A stretch of 27,295 nt of DNA from Limisphaerales bacterium (GTDB taxonomy: Bacteria > Verrucomicrobiota > Verrucomicrobiae > Limisphaerales > UBA11358): positions 1 to 27,295 of the forward strand of contig PLZL01000175.1 of assembly GCA_003152145.1 (NCBI GenBank), given 5' to 3'. Under the pieces are notes generated by a model. It was given only the letters and a program-made list of their open reading frames with translations. It was not told the DNA's origin and ran no database searches. Positions 8,681 through 17,543 of the stretch are shown piece by piece (the first letter of the stretch is position 1; each line of letters starts with the position of its first letter). The translations under genes and the position numbers were made by a program.

Positions 8681-10675
8681 ATGAAAAAGCACATACAAAC
8701 GCTGGTCATTTTCCTGGCATTTGGGACCTTGGCCGTTCAGGTCCACGCCCAAGGCCATTACAAGAGTTTCATCGTCTCCACTTATGCCACCCAGGGAACG
8801 GTGCAACGCCTGATGAGCGGAGATCTCGACCCCACCGAGTCCTGGTCCAATCTGACGCGCAATCTCAAGATTGACAAAATTTACATCGAGGTCATGCGCA
8901 ACCATACGCTCGTGGATGAAGCCGGACTGGAAAAACTCAAGAAGTTCTACCAGGACAAGGGCGTGCAGGTCTGCGGTGGCCTGGCCTACAGTGTCAGCGA
9001 AGCCAACGGCTACCAGGGATTTGACTACGCCGATCCGGAAAATCGCGCCTTCGCCAAAAAAGCCGTCGAACTGGCCGCCCGCCATTTCGACGAAATTCTG
9101 CTCGACGATTATTTCTTCTTTGACCGCAAGACCGACTACGACATCAAGGCCAAAGGCAAGAAATCCTGGACACAATACCGCTTGGAGACCATGCGCGAGG
9201 TCGCAGAGGACCTCATCGTCAAACCCGCCAAAGCGGTGAATCCAAAATGCAAAGTCATCATTAAAATGGCCAATTGGTATGACCAATACGCCGGCATGGG
9301 CAACGACACTGAAAAAGTCCCGCTTATCGCCGACGGCATGTTCTCCGGCACAGAATCCCGTCTTTGGGTCGGACAGGAGCAACACCTCCAGCCCTACCTG
9401 AGCTACGACATCATGCGGTTCATGGACAACCTCAAACCCGGCGTGAACAAGGGCGGCTGGGTGGACCAGGGCGGCGCGAATCCCATTGACCGCTACTCCG
9501 AGCAGCTCCTGGATACCGTCTTCGCGCGCTGCCCCGAGATGTGCTGTTTCAACTATTCCGGCATGCTTGGCGGCATCCGCTTCGGTGCCAATCGTGCATG
9601 GGCCGACCAACCTACCAGCCTCAACCTTGCTGAAGTCCAGAAAACCATCGGCCCCGATGAGGATCCCACTTTCGCCGATGTTGCCGCCTATACGCTCGGC
9701 CAGGCCGACAAGGTGCTGGTCAATGTCGGCAAACCCGTCGGGATAAAAACCTACACCCCCTATCACGCCACCGGGGAAGAGTTCCTTCACGATTATCTTG
9801 GCATGATCGGTCTGCCGATGGACATCCTCCCGCAATTCCCATTCGACGCCGGCATGGTCCTTCTTACCGAGCAGGCCAAGTTCGATCCCAGCATCATTCA
9901 GAAAATCAAAACCCAGCTCAAAGCGGGCAAATCGGTCTGCGTCACCTCCGGCTTTCTGCGCGCCATGAAGGGCAAAGGCATCGAGGACATCTGCGAAGTT
10001 GAAACCACCGGCATCAGCGTGCCGGTGCGGCGATTTGCCTTCGCCGGCGGCCCCGGCGCGCCATTTCGAGGTGGCCGCGGTTTCGGCCGCGGCGCCGGCG
10101 CTTCCCCGACCAACACCCCACCGGCGGCCGATCCGTTCGAGGCCTCGCGCGACATCTTCATTCCCGAAATCAAGTATTTCAACATCCTGACCCACGACGC
10201 GTGGGGCGACGCCCTGGGCATTTCTCCCGGCGGCACGACTTATCCTATCGTGCTCTCCTGTGATTATTCCAAACGTAAATTCTACGTCCTGAACATCCCC
10301 AATGATCCCGCCGACCTCTACGCCTTGCCGTCCACGGTTCTTTCAGTGATACGGGCCGCGTTGGGGTCTGCCGAGCCGATTCGCATTGATAACGCACCCG
10401 CCCAGGTCGCCTTGTTCCGTTACGACAACAACACGTTCATCGTTCAAAACTACCTGCCCACGGACGCAACGGTCACGGTTTCGGTTGCAGGCACGGCAAC
10501 GCGGATTCAGGACTTGCTTACCGGCAAGGAAATCTCATCCGCTCCAGCGACCGGGGGCGGATTTGGCGGGTTCGGCCGGGGATTTGGCGGGCGTGGTCCG
10601 GCGGCTCCGCCGCCGCGCACAACTTTCACATTCATCGTGCTGGCGCATTCGTATATGGCATTCACCGTCAAATAA
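8681..10675 (+). CDS. Large exported protein of unrecognised family; barrel-like N-terminal part plus Rossmann-like domain, possible new glycosidase
   Basis: The protein has 664 aa from the ATG at 8681; a TTG at 8669 is in frame but less likely. It has a signal peptide ending VQVHAQ. Residues ~28-345 alternate strands and helices in the manner of a (beta/alpha)8 barrel: IDKIYIEVMRNH, VQVCGGLAYS, FDEILLDDYFFFD (Asp142/143 at a strand end), KVIIKMANWYDQ, CFNYSGMLGG. Residues ~350-445 look like the glutaminase-type Rossmann domain seen after GH42-like barrels (DAGMVLLTEQAKFDPSIIQKIKTQLKAGKSVCVTSGFL). A Gly-rich insert (about 10043-10105) and a second one near the C-terminus (about 10549-10610) flank a beta-rich end domain. 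I do not recognise the family. A glycoside hydrolase is inferred from fold, export and operon, not from a known motif. Confidence 0.6.
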   Translation: MKKHIQTLVIFLAFGTLAVQVHAQGHYKSFIVSTYATQGTVQRLMSGDLDPTESWSNLTRNLKIDKIYIEVMRNHTLVDEAGLEKLKKFYQDKGVQVCGGLAYSVSEANGYQGFDYADPENRAFAKKAVELAARHFDEILLDDYFFFDRKTDYDIKAKGKKSWTQYRLETMREVAEDLIVKPAKAVNPKCKVIIKMANWYDQYAGMGNDTEKVPLIADGMFSGTESRLWVGQEQHLQPYLSYDIMRFMDNLKPGVNKGGWVDQGGANPIDRYSEQLLDTVFARCPEMCCFNYSGMLGGIRFGANRAWADQPTSLNLAEVQKTIGPDEDPTFADVAAYTLGQADKVLVNVGKPVGIKTYTPYHATGEEFLHDYLGMIGLPMDILPQFPFDAGMVLLTEQAKFDPSIIQKIKTQLKAGKSVCVTSGFLRAMKGKGIEDICEVETTGISVPVRRFAFAGGPGAPFRGGRGFGRGAGASPTNTPPAADPFEASRDIFIPEIKYFNILTHDAWGDALGISPGGTTYPIVLSCDYSKRKFYVLNIPNDPADLYALPSTVLSVIRAALGSAEPIRIDNAPAQVALFRYDNNTFIVQNYLPTDATVTVSVAGTATRIQDLLTGKEISSAPATGGGFGGFGRGFGGRGPAAPPPRTTFTFIVLAHSYMAFTVK

Positions 10676-10690
10676 AACTCATGGATCAAT

Positions 10691-12787
10691 ATGATTAAAA
10701 ACGCTCTCATCCTTATCGTTCTCACCGCACTCGCCTCCGGAGCCCAAACGGCTGTTCCCAGCCAGCCCGTGACCGCTACCATTGATGCCTCGAAAACCGG
10801 CCCGCCGATTTCCCCTTATGTTTACGGCCAGTTTCTCGAACACATCGGCAGCCTCATTTACAACAGTCTGTGGAGCGAAATGCTGGATGACCGCAAATTC
10901 TATTATGCCGTTGAACCTGTTCCTGCAGGCGGTTCCGACTTTGGTCAACGCGGATTCGGCGGCGGACGCGGACGAGGTGGGCGCGGCGGCGCAGGCCCCG
11001 GACGATGGAACCCCGTTGGCCCGACGAATTCCGTTGTCATGGACACCGACAATCCATTCGTCGGCGATCACACGCCGTTGATCACCCTGGCCGGCGAGGA
11101 GCCGCGCGGCATCCGTCAGACCGGCATCAACTTCACCCGAGGCACCACTTACAATGGCCGCATTCAGTTGGCCGGCGATCACACTGTGAAAGCTTCCATC
11201 AACATTGTCTGGGGCACCAATGCCGACGCCGTGCGGCAGACGGTTCCGCTGGGCCAGTTGGGCAAGGATTACAAGAAATACACGTTCTCTTTCCAAGCCG
11301 AAAACTCCGGCCCCGCCCAATTTGAAATCGCCGGCACTGGCAGCGGCTCATTCCATGTCGGCGCGGTTTCGCTCATGCCCGCCGACAATCTCGACGGCTT
11401 CCGCCCGGATGCCGTTGCGGCGCTCAAGAGCCTTCATTCGGGTGTTTATCGTTTCCCCGGCGGCAACTTTGTCTCCGCCCACGAATGGCGTTATGTTATT
11501 GGCGACCCGGACAAACGTCTGTCGGTCTATGACCCGGTCTGGCGCGCACTCCAACCCAACGACATCGGCACTGATGAATTCATGACCCTGTGCAAGTTGC
11601 TCGGTGTCGAACCTTACATCACAGTCAATGCCGGCACCGGCGATGAGTGGTCCGCCGCTGAATTGGTCGAATACTGCAACGGCGACGTCTCCACGCCGAT
11701 GGGTAAACAGCGTGCGGTCAACGGCCATCCCGAACCTTATCACGTGGAGTTCTGGGGTGTCGGCAACGAAGCGTGGGGGTTCAGTTACCAGTATGGCGCC
11801 ATGAAGCTCAATCAGTTTGAGTATAAGCACAACCAGTTTGCCAGGGCCATGAAGCAAGTGGATCCGACCATCAAACTGATTGCCAGCGGCGCCATGCCGG
11901 ACACGATGACCGGTTCCAAGGAATCGTTGAACCTGGGCACCAATCTGGTTCCGACTTACCTGTCACCAGCGGACTGGACCGGCGGACTGCTTTCAAACTG
12001 TTTCAACAACATTGACCTCATCAGCGAGCACTTCTACAACTACGGTGGCACGCACTTCAGTCTTGCCGAAGGCCGCCAGGTGCCAAACGATCCCAACGAA
12101 CCGATCACGGACTGGATGCGCCGTCCCGCCAATCATATCCGCATCAAATACGAGGAATACAAGGAATACGAAAAATTGCTGCCCCAACTCATCACCAATC
12201 CCAAGCCTCTGAACATTGACGAATGGGCTTACAGCGCCCGCGGCGGTAGCGTTAGTTATCCGGTTTATCCGTCATACGCCTGGGTGTTCCATGAAATGTT
12301 CCGGCACGCGGACATCATTCAAATGGCGGCTTACACCTTTGCCACCTCGCTGCTTGCGCGGGAAGGAACGAATGTCACGCTGAATGCCAACGGTCTCGTC
12401 TTCAAACTCTATCGCGACCACTTCGGCACGATTCCAGTTGAAGTGTCCGGCAACTCGCCCCAGCCCAAACCCACTGATCCGCCGGGCGGCGAGCAGCCCA
12501 TGGTCAACGCCGGCAGCGATACGTTCCCGCTCGATGCGGCCGCTGCGTGGACCAGCGACCGTAAGGCCCTCACCGTGGCCGTCATCAATCCCACCGATGT
12601 CGAGCAATCGCTCAAGCTCAACCTTACCGGTGCCGATCTGTCCGGCAAAGGCGCACTCTGGCGGCTCGCGTCCGCACAAAGCGACGGCCAAAATCCCAGC
12701 ATCACCAGTTCGCCCGTTGACTCCATTCCGAATTCGCTCACGCTCCCGCGGTTCAGTGTCAACATTTACGAACTTCAATTGAAATAG
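10691..12787 (+). CDS. Exported GH51 alpha-L-arabinofuranosidase
   Basis: The protein has 698 aa with a short signal peptide (MIKNALILIVLTALASGAQ). GH51 hallmarks are clear: ISPYVYGQFLEHIGSLIYNSLWSEML near the start, acid/base Glu360 in FWGVGNEAWG, and nucleophile Glu511 in LNIDEWAYSARGG. Residues ~110-230 form a beta-sandwich inserted after the first strand, as in exported GH51 enzymes carrying a CBM-like module. Residues 81-106 just before it are a Gly/Arg-rich tract (FGQRGFGGGRGRGG...) not normal for the family. The C-terminal beta-domain runs from about residue 555. It removes terminal arabinofuranosyl groups from arabinoxylan or arabinan. It starts 15 bp after the previous gene. Confidence 0.92.
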   Translation: MIKNALILIVLTALASGAQTAVPSQPVTATIDASKTGPPISPYVYGQFLEHIGSLIYNSLWSEMLDDRKFYYAVEPVPAGGSDFGQRGFGGGRGRGGRGGAGPGRWNPVGPTNSVVMDTDNPFVGDHTPLITLAGEEPRGIRQTGINFTRGTTYNGRIQLAGDHTVKASINIVWGTNADAVRQTVPLGQLGKDYKKYTFSFQAENSGPAQFEIAGTGSGSFHVGAVSLMPADNLDGFRPDAVAALKSLHSGVYRFPGGNFVSAHEWRYVIGDPDKRLSVYDPVWRALQPNDIGTDEFMTLCKLLGVEPYITVNAGTGDEWSAAELVEYCNGDVSTPMGKQRAVNGHPEPYHVEFWGVGNEAWGFSYQYGAMKLNQFEYKHNQFARAMKQVDPTIKLIASGAMPDTMTGSKESLNLGTNLVPTYLSPADWTGGLLSNCFNNIDLISEHFYNYGGTHFSLAEGRQVPNDPNEPITDWMRRPANHIRIKYEEYKEYEKLLPQLITNPKPLNIDEWAYSARGGSVSYPVYPSYAWVFHEMFRHADIIQMAAYTFATSLLAREGTNVTLNANGLVFKLYRDHFGTIPVEVSGNSPQPKPTDPPGGEQPMVNAGSDTFPLDAAAAWTSDRKALTVAVINPTDVEQSLKLNLTGADLSGKGALWRLASAQSDGQNPSITSSPVDSIPNSLTLPRFSVNIYELQLK

Positions 12788-12791
12788 TGAA

Positions 12792-14816
12792 ATGATCCGC
12801 TCCGATATGAAAAGAATTCCCGCATTCCTGCCTTCCGCGCTGCTGGGCGCGGCGCTTTCCACATTTGGCGCACACGCTGCCGAACGACGCCTCGCTTCGC
12901 CGGACGGCGGAGTGAACGTGGTCATCTCGGATGAACAGGGATTGCATTATCGTGTGAAGATTGGCGGCAAGGTCGTGCTGACGAATTCGCTGATGGGCCT
13001 CGAATTCAAAGATGGGGCAAAGTTGGGCCCGTCTGCGTTCATCACCAAGGCCGCGACCAAGATCCATGATGACACATGGGAGAATCCATTGGGCAACCGC
13101 CGGACCGCGCGGGATTACTACCGGGAACTGCGGCTGACGCTGGAAGAACGCGGGGCACAGACCCGCACGTTTGGCCTGCTCGTGCGTGCTTACAACAACG
13201 GCATCGCCTTTCGTTACGACCTTCCGGAAAGTTCCGGTCTCGGCAATTTTGTGCTGACGAATGAACTGACGGAATTTCATTTCGCGGATGATTACCGCTG
13301 CTGGGCTGGCGACGAATCCGATTGCGCGGAGAATCAATATCCGGAAAAGAAGTTAAGCGCCATTCGCTCGGGTCGGGCCGGGCGCCCATTTCGCAGTGTT
13401 CTGCCGCTGCTGGTCGAAACCCCGGCGGGTTACATCGCGGTGGCGGAATCGGATTTGTTGGACTGGGCGGCCATGTCACTCACGGGCACAGGCACATCAG
13501 CCGTGAAGTCGGTGCTCGACAGGCGTTCGGACGGGAATGGGTTGGTGGTATCATCCACGCCGCGCGTGAGCCCATGGCGGGTGCTGATCTTCGGCAAAAC
13601 TTCGGCTGACCTTCCCGGTTCTGATCTGGTTGCCACACTTGCGACGCCCAGCCGTTTGGAAGACACCTCGTGGATAAAGCCCGGCGCTTGCGCGTGGGAC
13701 TCCTGGTGGACTGGAATAAATCCCTACGATGCCGATCCGAAACACCGGGGCGTGGATGCCCGCGGCACGACCCCTTCGCACAAGGAATTCATTGATCTCG
13801 CGGCCGAGATGGGCTGGCCTTATCAATTGATGGATTGGTATTGGTATCAAGGGATGACGAGCTATAACAAATCGCTCCATTCCACCCCCAATCCGACACG
13901 CGGCGATTTCAAGCAGTCCGTTCCCAATATCAATGTTCCCGAGTTAATCCAATACGCGAAATCGAAAAATGTCCGTTTATTGATCTGGGCGCATTCGATT
14001 GACATTGAAACCTTCGGCGTGGAAAACGCCCTCTCGTATTTGGCGGATCAGGGGTTCGCGGGAGTGAAAATTGATTTTCTCAACAGCCAGTCACAGGAAA
14101 CGGTTCAATGGTACGAAAAAGTTCTGGCGACAGCGGCAAAGCATCACTTGCTGATTGATTTTCACGGCACTTACAAGCCCACGGGTTTGGCGCGGACGTA
14201 TCCCAATTTCATCACGCAGGAAGGCGTGCTCGGCAATGAATACAACAAGCTGCCCGGCAACCGATGCTCGCCGCAGCACACCATCACGCTGGCATTCACG
14301 CGCGCCCTGCTTGGGCCGATGGATTTCACGCCCGGCGGGTTTTTGAACCGCGCACCGAAGGATTTCAAAACGACTGTTCCGGCGGAAGTCATGGGCACAC
14401 GCGCGCGGCAATTGGCCATGACCGTGATTTATCCAAGTCCGCTGCTCGTGTTGTGCGACAGCCCCCAGAACTATCGCGGTCAGCCGGGCATTGAATTTCT
14501 CCGGGGAATTCCCACGGTTTGGGATGAAACCGTGGTGATTTCGGGTGAGGTCGGCAAATCAATCGTCATGGCCCGCCGTTCGGCCGACAAGTGGTATCTG
14601 GCGGCGATGAATGGTGACGATGCCGCGCAACTGCCGGTGTCATTGAGTTTTCTGGGAAAGGGCAAATGGACTTTCCAAAGGTATGCCGATAAACCTGATG
14701 GTTCCGATTATCAAGCCGTTGTCGAATCCAAGGACGACGTAACCACTAAATCCACCGTAACGCTCTCGCTGGCACCGGCGGGCGGTTTTGCGGGAATCAT
14801 CCGAAAAATAAAGTGA
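12792..14816 (+). CDS. Exported GH97 glycosidase, retaining (alpha-galactosidase / beta-L-arabinopyranosidase) type
   Basis: The protein has 674 aa from the ATG at 12792; an ATG at 12807 is equally possible and also leads a signal peptide ending AHAA. It opens with the GH97 N-terminal beta-sandwich (RLASPDGGVNVVISDEQGLHYRVKIGGKVVL). The barrel includes WDSWWTGINPYDADPKHRG, FAGVKIDFLNSQ with Asp428, LIDFHGTYKPTGLARTYPNFITQEGVLGNE with Glu483, and FTPGGFLNR. Asp428 stands where retaining GH97 enzymes have their nucleophile, and Glu483 is 55 residues later, matching the spacing I recall for the Bacteroides retaining enzyme (Asp415/Glu470). Inverting alpha-glucosidases lack that Asp. It starts 4 bp after the GH51 stop, so the two are probably translationally coupled. 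Confidence 0.88.
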   Translation: MIRSDMKRIPAFLPSALLGAALSTFGAHAAERRLASPDGGVNVVISDEQGLHYRVKIGGKVVLTNSLMGLEFKDGAKLGPSAFITKAATKIHDDTWENPLGNRRTARDYYRELRLTLEERGAQTRTFGLLVRAYNNGIAFRYDLPESSGLGNFVLTNELTEFHFADDYRCWAGDESDCAENQYPEKKLSAIRSGRAGRPFRSVLPLLVETPAGYIAVAESDLLDWAAMSLTGTGTSAVKSVLDRRSDGNGLVVSSTPRVSPWRVLIFGKTSADLPGSDLVATLATPSRLEDTSWIKPGACAWDSWWTGINPYDADPKHRGVDARGTTPSHKEFIDLAAEMGWPYQLMDWYWYQGMTSYNKSLHSTPNPTRGDFKQSVPNINVPELIQYAKSKNVRLLIWAHSIDIETFGVENALSYLADQGFAGVKIDFLNSQSQETVQWYEKVLATAAKHHLLIDFHGTYKPTGLARTYPNFITQEGVLGNEYNKLPGNRCSPQHTITLAFTRALLGPMDFTPGGFLNRAPKDFKTTVPAEVMGTRARQLAMTVIYPSPLLVLCDSPQNYRGQPGIEFLRGIPTVWDETVVISGEVGKSIVMARRSADKWYLAAMNGDDAAQLPVSLSFLGKGKWTFQRYADKPDGSDYQAVVESKDDVTTKSTVTLSLAPAGGFAGIIRKIK

Positions 14817-14859
14817 CCGAGCACGACTCAATTCCTTGAGCCTCATACCGAGGTCTGAA

Positions 14860-17442
14860 ATGAAACCAATGATTCAACATCACCGCAAACAGATGTGGCT
14901 TTCGATTCTCGCCTGTGCTGTGGGCAGCGTCGTGGCTGCGCCGGCTGCCCCCATCCCAGTGCAATCCTTCAAGAAAGGCCTGGATGATGTGGTGTTCACG
15001 ATGTCGCCGGGAACCATGAAGCTGATGATCTGTTCCGACGGCATCGTGCGAATAATGTATTCGCCCAACGCCACGATGCCAGCGGGCCAGGATTTCGTGG
15101 TTAGCAATCATTCGTGGCCGCGCACTTCATTCAAGGTCGCCGACGCAAACGGCAAAGTGACGCTCACAACGCGCAAGCTGAATGTGGCCGTTGACAAGGC
15201 GAGCGGAGCGTTGGAGTTTTACGATGCGGCAGGCAAGCTCCTGCTCGCAGAACCAGCTGACGGTGGCAAGACAATGACCGCTGCGACAGTGAATGGCGAA
15301 TCGTCTTATCAGCCGGGGCAAACTTTTACCAGTCCCGCCGATGAATTCATTTACGGCCTCGGCCAGTTTCAGGAAGGCATTTGGAACTGGCGAGGAATGC
15401 CGCAACAGCTTCGGCAGTTGAACACCGAAATCTCTCTCCCGATGATTGTTTCGAGTTACGGTTATGGCCTGCTCTGGAACAATGCCTCGCTCACGGATTT
15501 CAATCCCGCAGATACACAAGTGATCCTGACCAACAAATCGGGCACGTTTGCCACCACCGCTGCGGGCGATTATGTCTTTTTTGTGAAAGATGGAGATCGC
15601 CGCAACCTCATCGGTGTGCAGGTGAACGGACAAACCGTCGCCGCCATTACGAACATGTGGGTGACTTACACGTTGAGCGTGAAGGCCACTTTGCCGGCCA
15701 ACACCTCCTGCACCGTCACCTTGCTCGGCGGCGGAAGGAACGCGAAAGTTTTTGCGCGCCCGCTGGGGGACACGACGATGTTTCGTTCGGAGGTCGGCGA
15801 GGCGATTGATTACTACTTTTTTTACGGCCCGACCGCCGATGAAATCATCGCCGGCTACCGTCAGGCCACGGGTGACGCGCCGCTGTTTCCCAAGGCCGCT
15901 TATGGATTCTGGCAATGCCGCGAACGCTATTCGAGCCAGGCGCAAATGCTGTCGGCGGCCCGTCAATTTCGCTCGAACCAGATCCCCGTGGATTTCATCG
16001 TCCAAGACTGGCAATACTGGGGAAATCACGGCTGGGGCGCTTACGAGTGGGATTTGAAAAATTATCCCGATCCCACGAACATGATCGCCCAACTCCACGC
16101 CGAGCATTTCAAATACATGATTTCAGTGTGGTCCAATCCCAGCGGCATCGTCGGCAAGGCGCTGGCGTCCATGCCCCACGGTCTGATTCCGGGGTCTCAA
16201 TGGATGGACGTCTTCAATCCGGCGGTTCGCAGCCTTCGCTGGAAATACATGGACTCGGCGTTTTTCAGTCTGGGCACGGACGCTTGGTGGCAGGACGCGA
16301 CCGAGCCGGGCGATGACGGGAATTCTGTCAGCGGCGTGCAATCTTTCCTCGGCTCGGCCAACCGCGTGCGCAATGCCTATCCGCTGTTTGCGAGCCAAGC
16401 CACTTATGAAGGCCAGCGGGGTGCGGATCCGGGCAAGCGGGTGGTGATTCTGTCGCGCAGCGCCTATCTTGGCGAGCAACGCTACGGCACAGCGGCCTGG
16501 TCTGGCGACGTCAGCGGCGAATGGCTGGCCTTCGCCCGGCAGATTCGCGGCGGTTTGAACTTTTCCATCACCGGTTTGCCTTATTGGACGACGGACACCG
16601 GCGGATTTTTCCATCCGCGCAACCAATACACCTCGGCCGATTACAACGAACTGCTCACCCGCTGGTTTGAGTGGAGCACGTTCTGCCCGATCCTGCGCAT
16701 CCACGGGTTTGGGACGGCGACCGAAATCTGGAACTGGCTGCCCGCCACGCAGACCAATTTGATCGCCTATGACCAGTTGCGCTACCGGATGCTGCCCTAC
16801 AATTATTCCGTCGCATGGAAAATCACGAGCGGCCACTGCACGCCCATGCGCGCGCTGGTGATGGATTTTCCGAAGGACGCCAACGTTTTCGCGATCGGTG
16901 ACGAATACATGTTCGGCCCCGCGTTTCTGGTTTCTCCCGTGACCACGCCGCAAGCCACGAGTCGCTCGGTTTATCTTCCGTCCGGCACGAGCTGGGTGGA
17001 TTTCTGGACCGGTGAAACTCTGTCCGGCGGAAAAACCGTCTTCGCCAATGCGCCCATCTACATCATGCCGCTGTATGTTCGCGCCGGCTCGATTGTGCCG
17101 CTCGGTCCGGTGCTGCAATACGCGACGGAGAAGCCGGAGGATCCGGTTGAAATTCGCGTTTATCGCGGTGCGGACGGCAGGTTCACGCTCTACGAAGATG
17201 AAGGAGACAATTACAACTACGAAAAAGGAAAATACGCCACGATTCCGTTTGAGTGGAATGAGGCCAAACAAACGCTGATCATCGGCAAGCGGTCTGGAAA
17301 TTTTCCCGGCATGTTGAAGGAGCGCACCTTCCGGGCCGTCTTTGTCTCTCCCAACCATGGCGCAGGCATGGCGGCAGGGGATAAGGCTGACGCAGTTGTT
17401 CACTACACGGGTAAAGCGATAACTGTGACACGCAAACAGTGA
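14860..17442 (+). CDS. Exported GH31 alpha-xylosidase-like enzyme
   Basis: The protein has 860 aa from the ATG at 14860, which is preceded by GAGG at suitable spacing; an upstream TTG at 14836 is less likely. A signal peptide is present. The N-terminal beta-sandwich carries an inserted PA14-like segment (TTAAGDYVFFVKDGDRRNLIGVQVNGQTV), as in alpha-xylosidases such as Cellvibrio Xyl31A. The catalytic barrel has FIVQDWQYWG, nucleophile Asp479 in WWQDATEPG and acid/base Asp550 in AAWSGDVSGEW. C-terminal beta-domains end in a DUF5110-like part (FTLYEDEGDNYNYEKGKYA). WW-DATEP after the nucleophile strand is typical of alpha-xylosidases acting on xyloglucan oligosaccharides, but alpha-glucosidase activity cannot be excluded. 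A 59-bp near-copy of 15964-16022 lies on the minus strand at 26371-26429. Confidence 0.9.
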   Translation: MKPMIQHHRKQMWLSILACAVGSVVAAPAAPIPVQSFKKGLDDVVFTMSPGTMKLMICSDGIVRIMYSPNATMPAGQDFVVSNHSWPRTSFKVADANGKVTLTTRKLNVAVDKASGALEFYDAAGKLLLAEPADGGKTMTAATVNGESSYQPGQTFTSPADEFIYGLGQFQEGIWNWRGMPQQLRQLNTEISLPMIVSSYGYGLLWNNASLTDFNPADTQVILTNKSGTFATTAAGDYVFFVKDGDRRNLIGVQVNGQTVAAITNMWVTYTLSVKATLPANTSCTVTLLGGGRNAKVFARPLGDTTMFRSEVGEAIDYYFFYGPTADEIIAGYRQATGDAPLFPKAAYGFWQCRERYSSQAQMLSAARQFRSNQIPVDFIVQDWQYWGNHGWGAYEWDLKNYPDPTNMIAQLHAEHFKYMISVWSNPSGIVGKALASMPHGLIPGSQWMDVFNPAVRSLRWKYMDSAFFSLGTDAWWQDATEPGDDGNSVSGVQSFLGSANRVRNAYPLFASQATYEGQRGADPGKRVVILSRSAYLGEQRYGTAAWSGDVSGEWLAFARQIRGGLNFSITGLPYWTTDTGGFFHPRNQYTSADYNELLTRWFEWSTFCPILRIHGFGTATEIWNWLPATQTNLIAYDQLRYRMLPYNYSVAWKITSGHCTPMRALVMDFPKDANVFAIGDEYMFGPAFLVSPVTTPQATSRSVYLPSGTSWVDFWTGETLSGGKTVFANAPIYIMPLYVRAGSIVPLGPVLQYATEKPEDPVEIRVYRGADGRFTLYEDEGDNYNYEKGKYATIPFEWNEAKQTLIIGKRSGNFPGMLKERTFRAVFVSPNHGAGMAAGDKADAVVHYTGKAITVTRKQ

Positions 17443-17543
17443 ACCACCTCCCGAGTAAACTGCATCATGCAAACCTTTCGTTACTACGCGACCCTGCCGT
17501 AGATTTGAATATCAACACCATCAACACCAACAACCATATCGAA

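Noticed and set aside
8657..10195. 512-residue minus-strand open frame opposite the unrecognised exported protein
   Set aside because: No recognisable motif or export signal; the plus frame fits operon spacing and has a signal peptide and Gly-rich inserts like its neighbours.
16123..17472. 449-residue minus-strand open frame opposite GH31
   Set aside because: Arg/His/Ala-rich composition and no motifs; it lies entirely over the GH31 catalytic and C-terminal domains.
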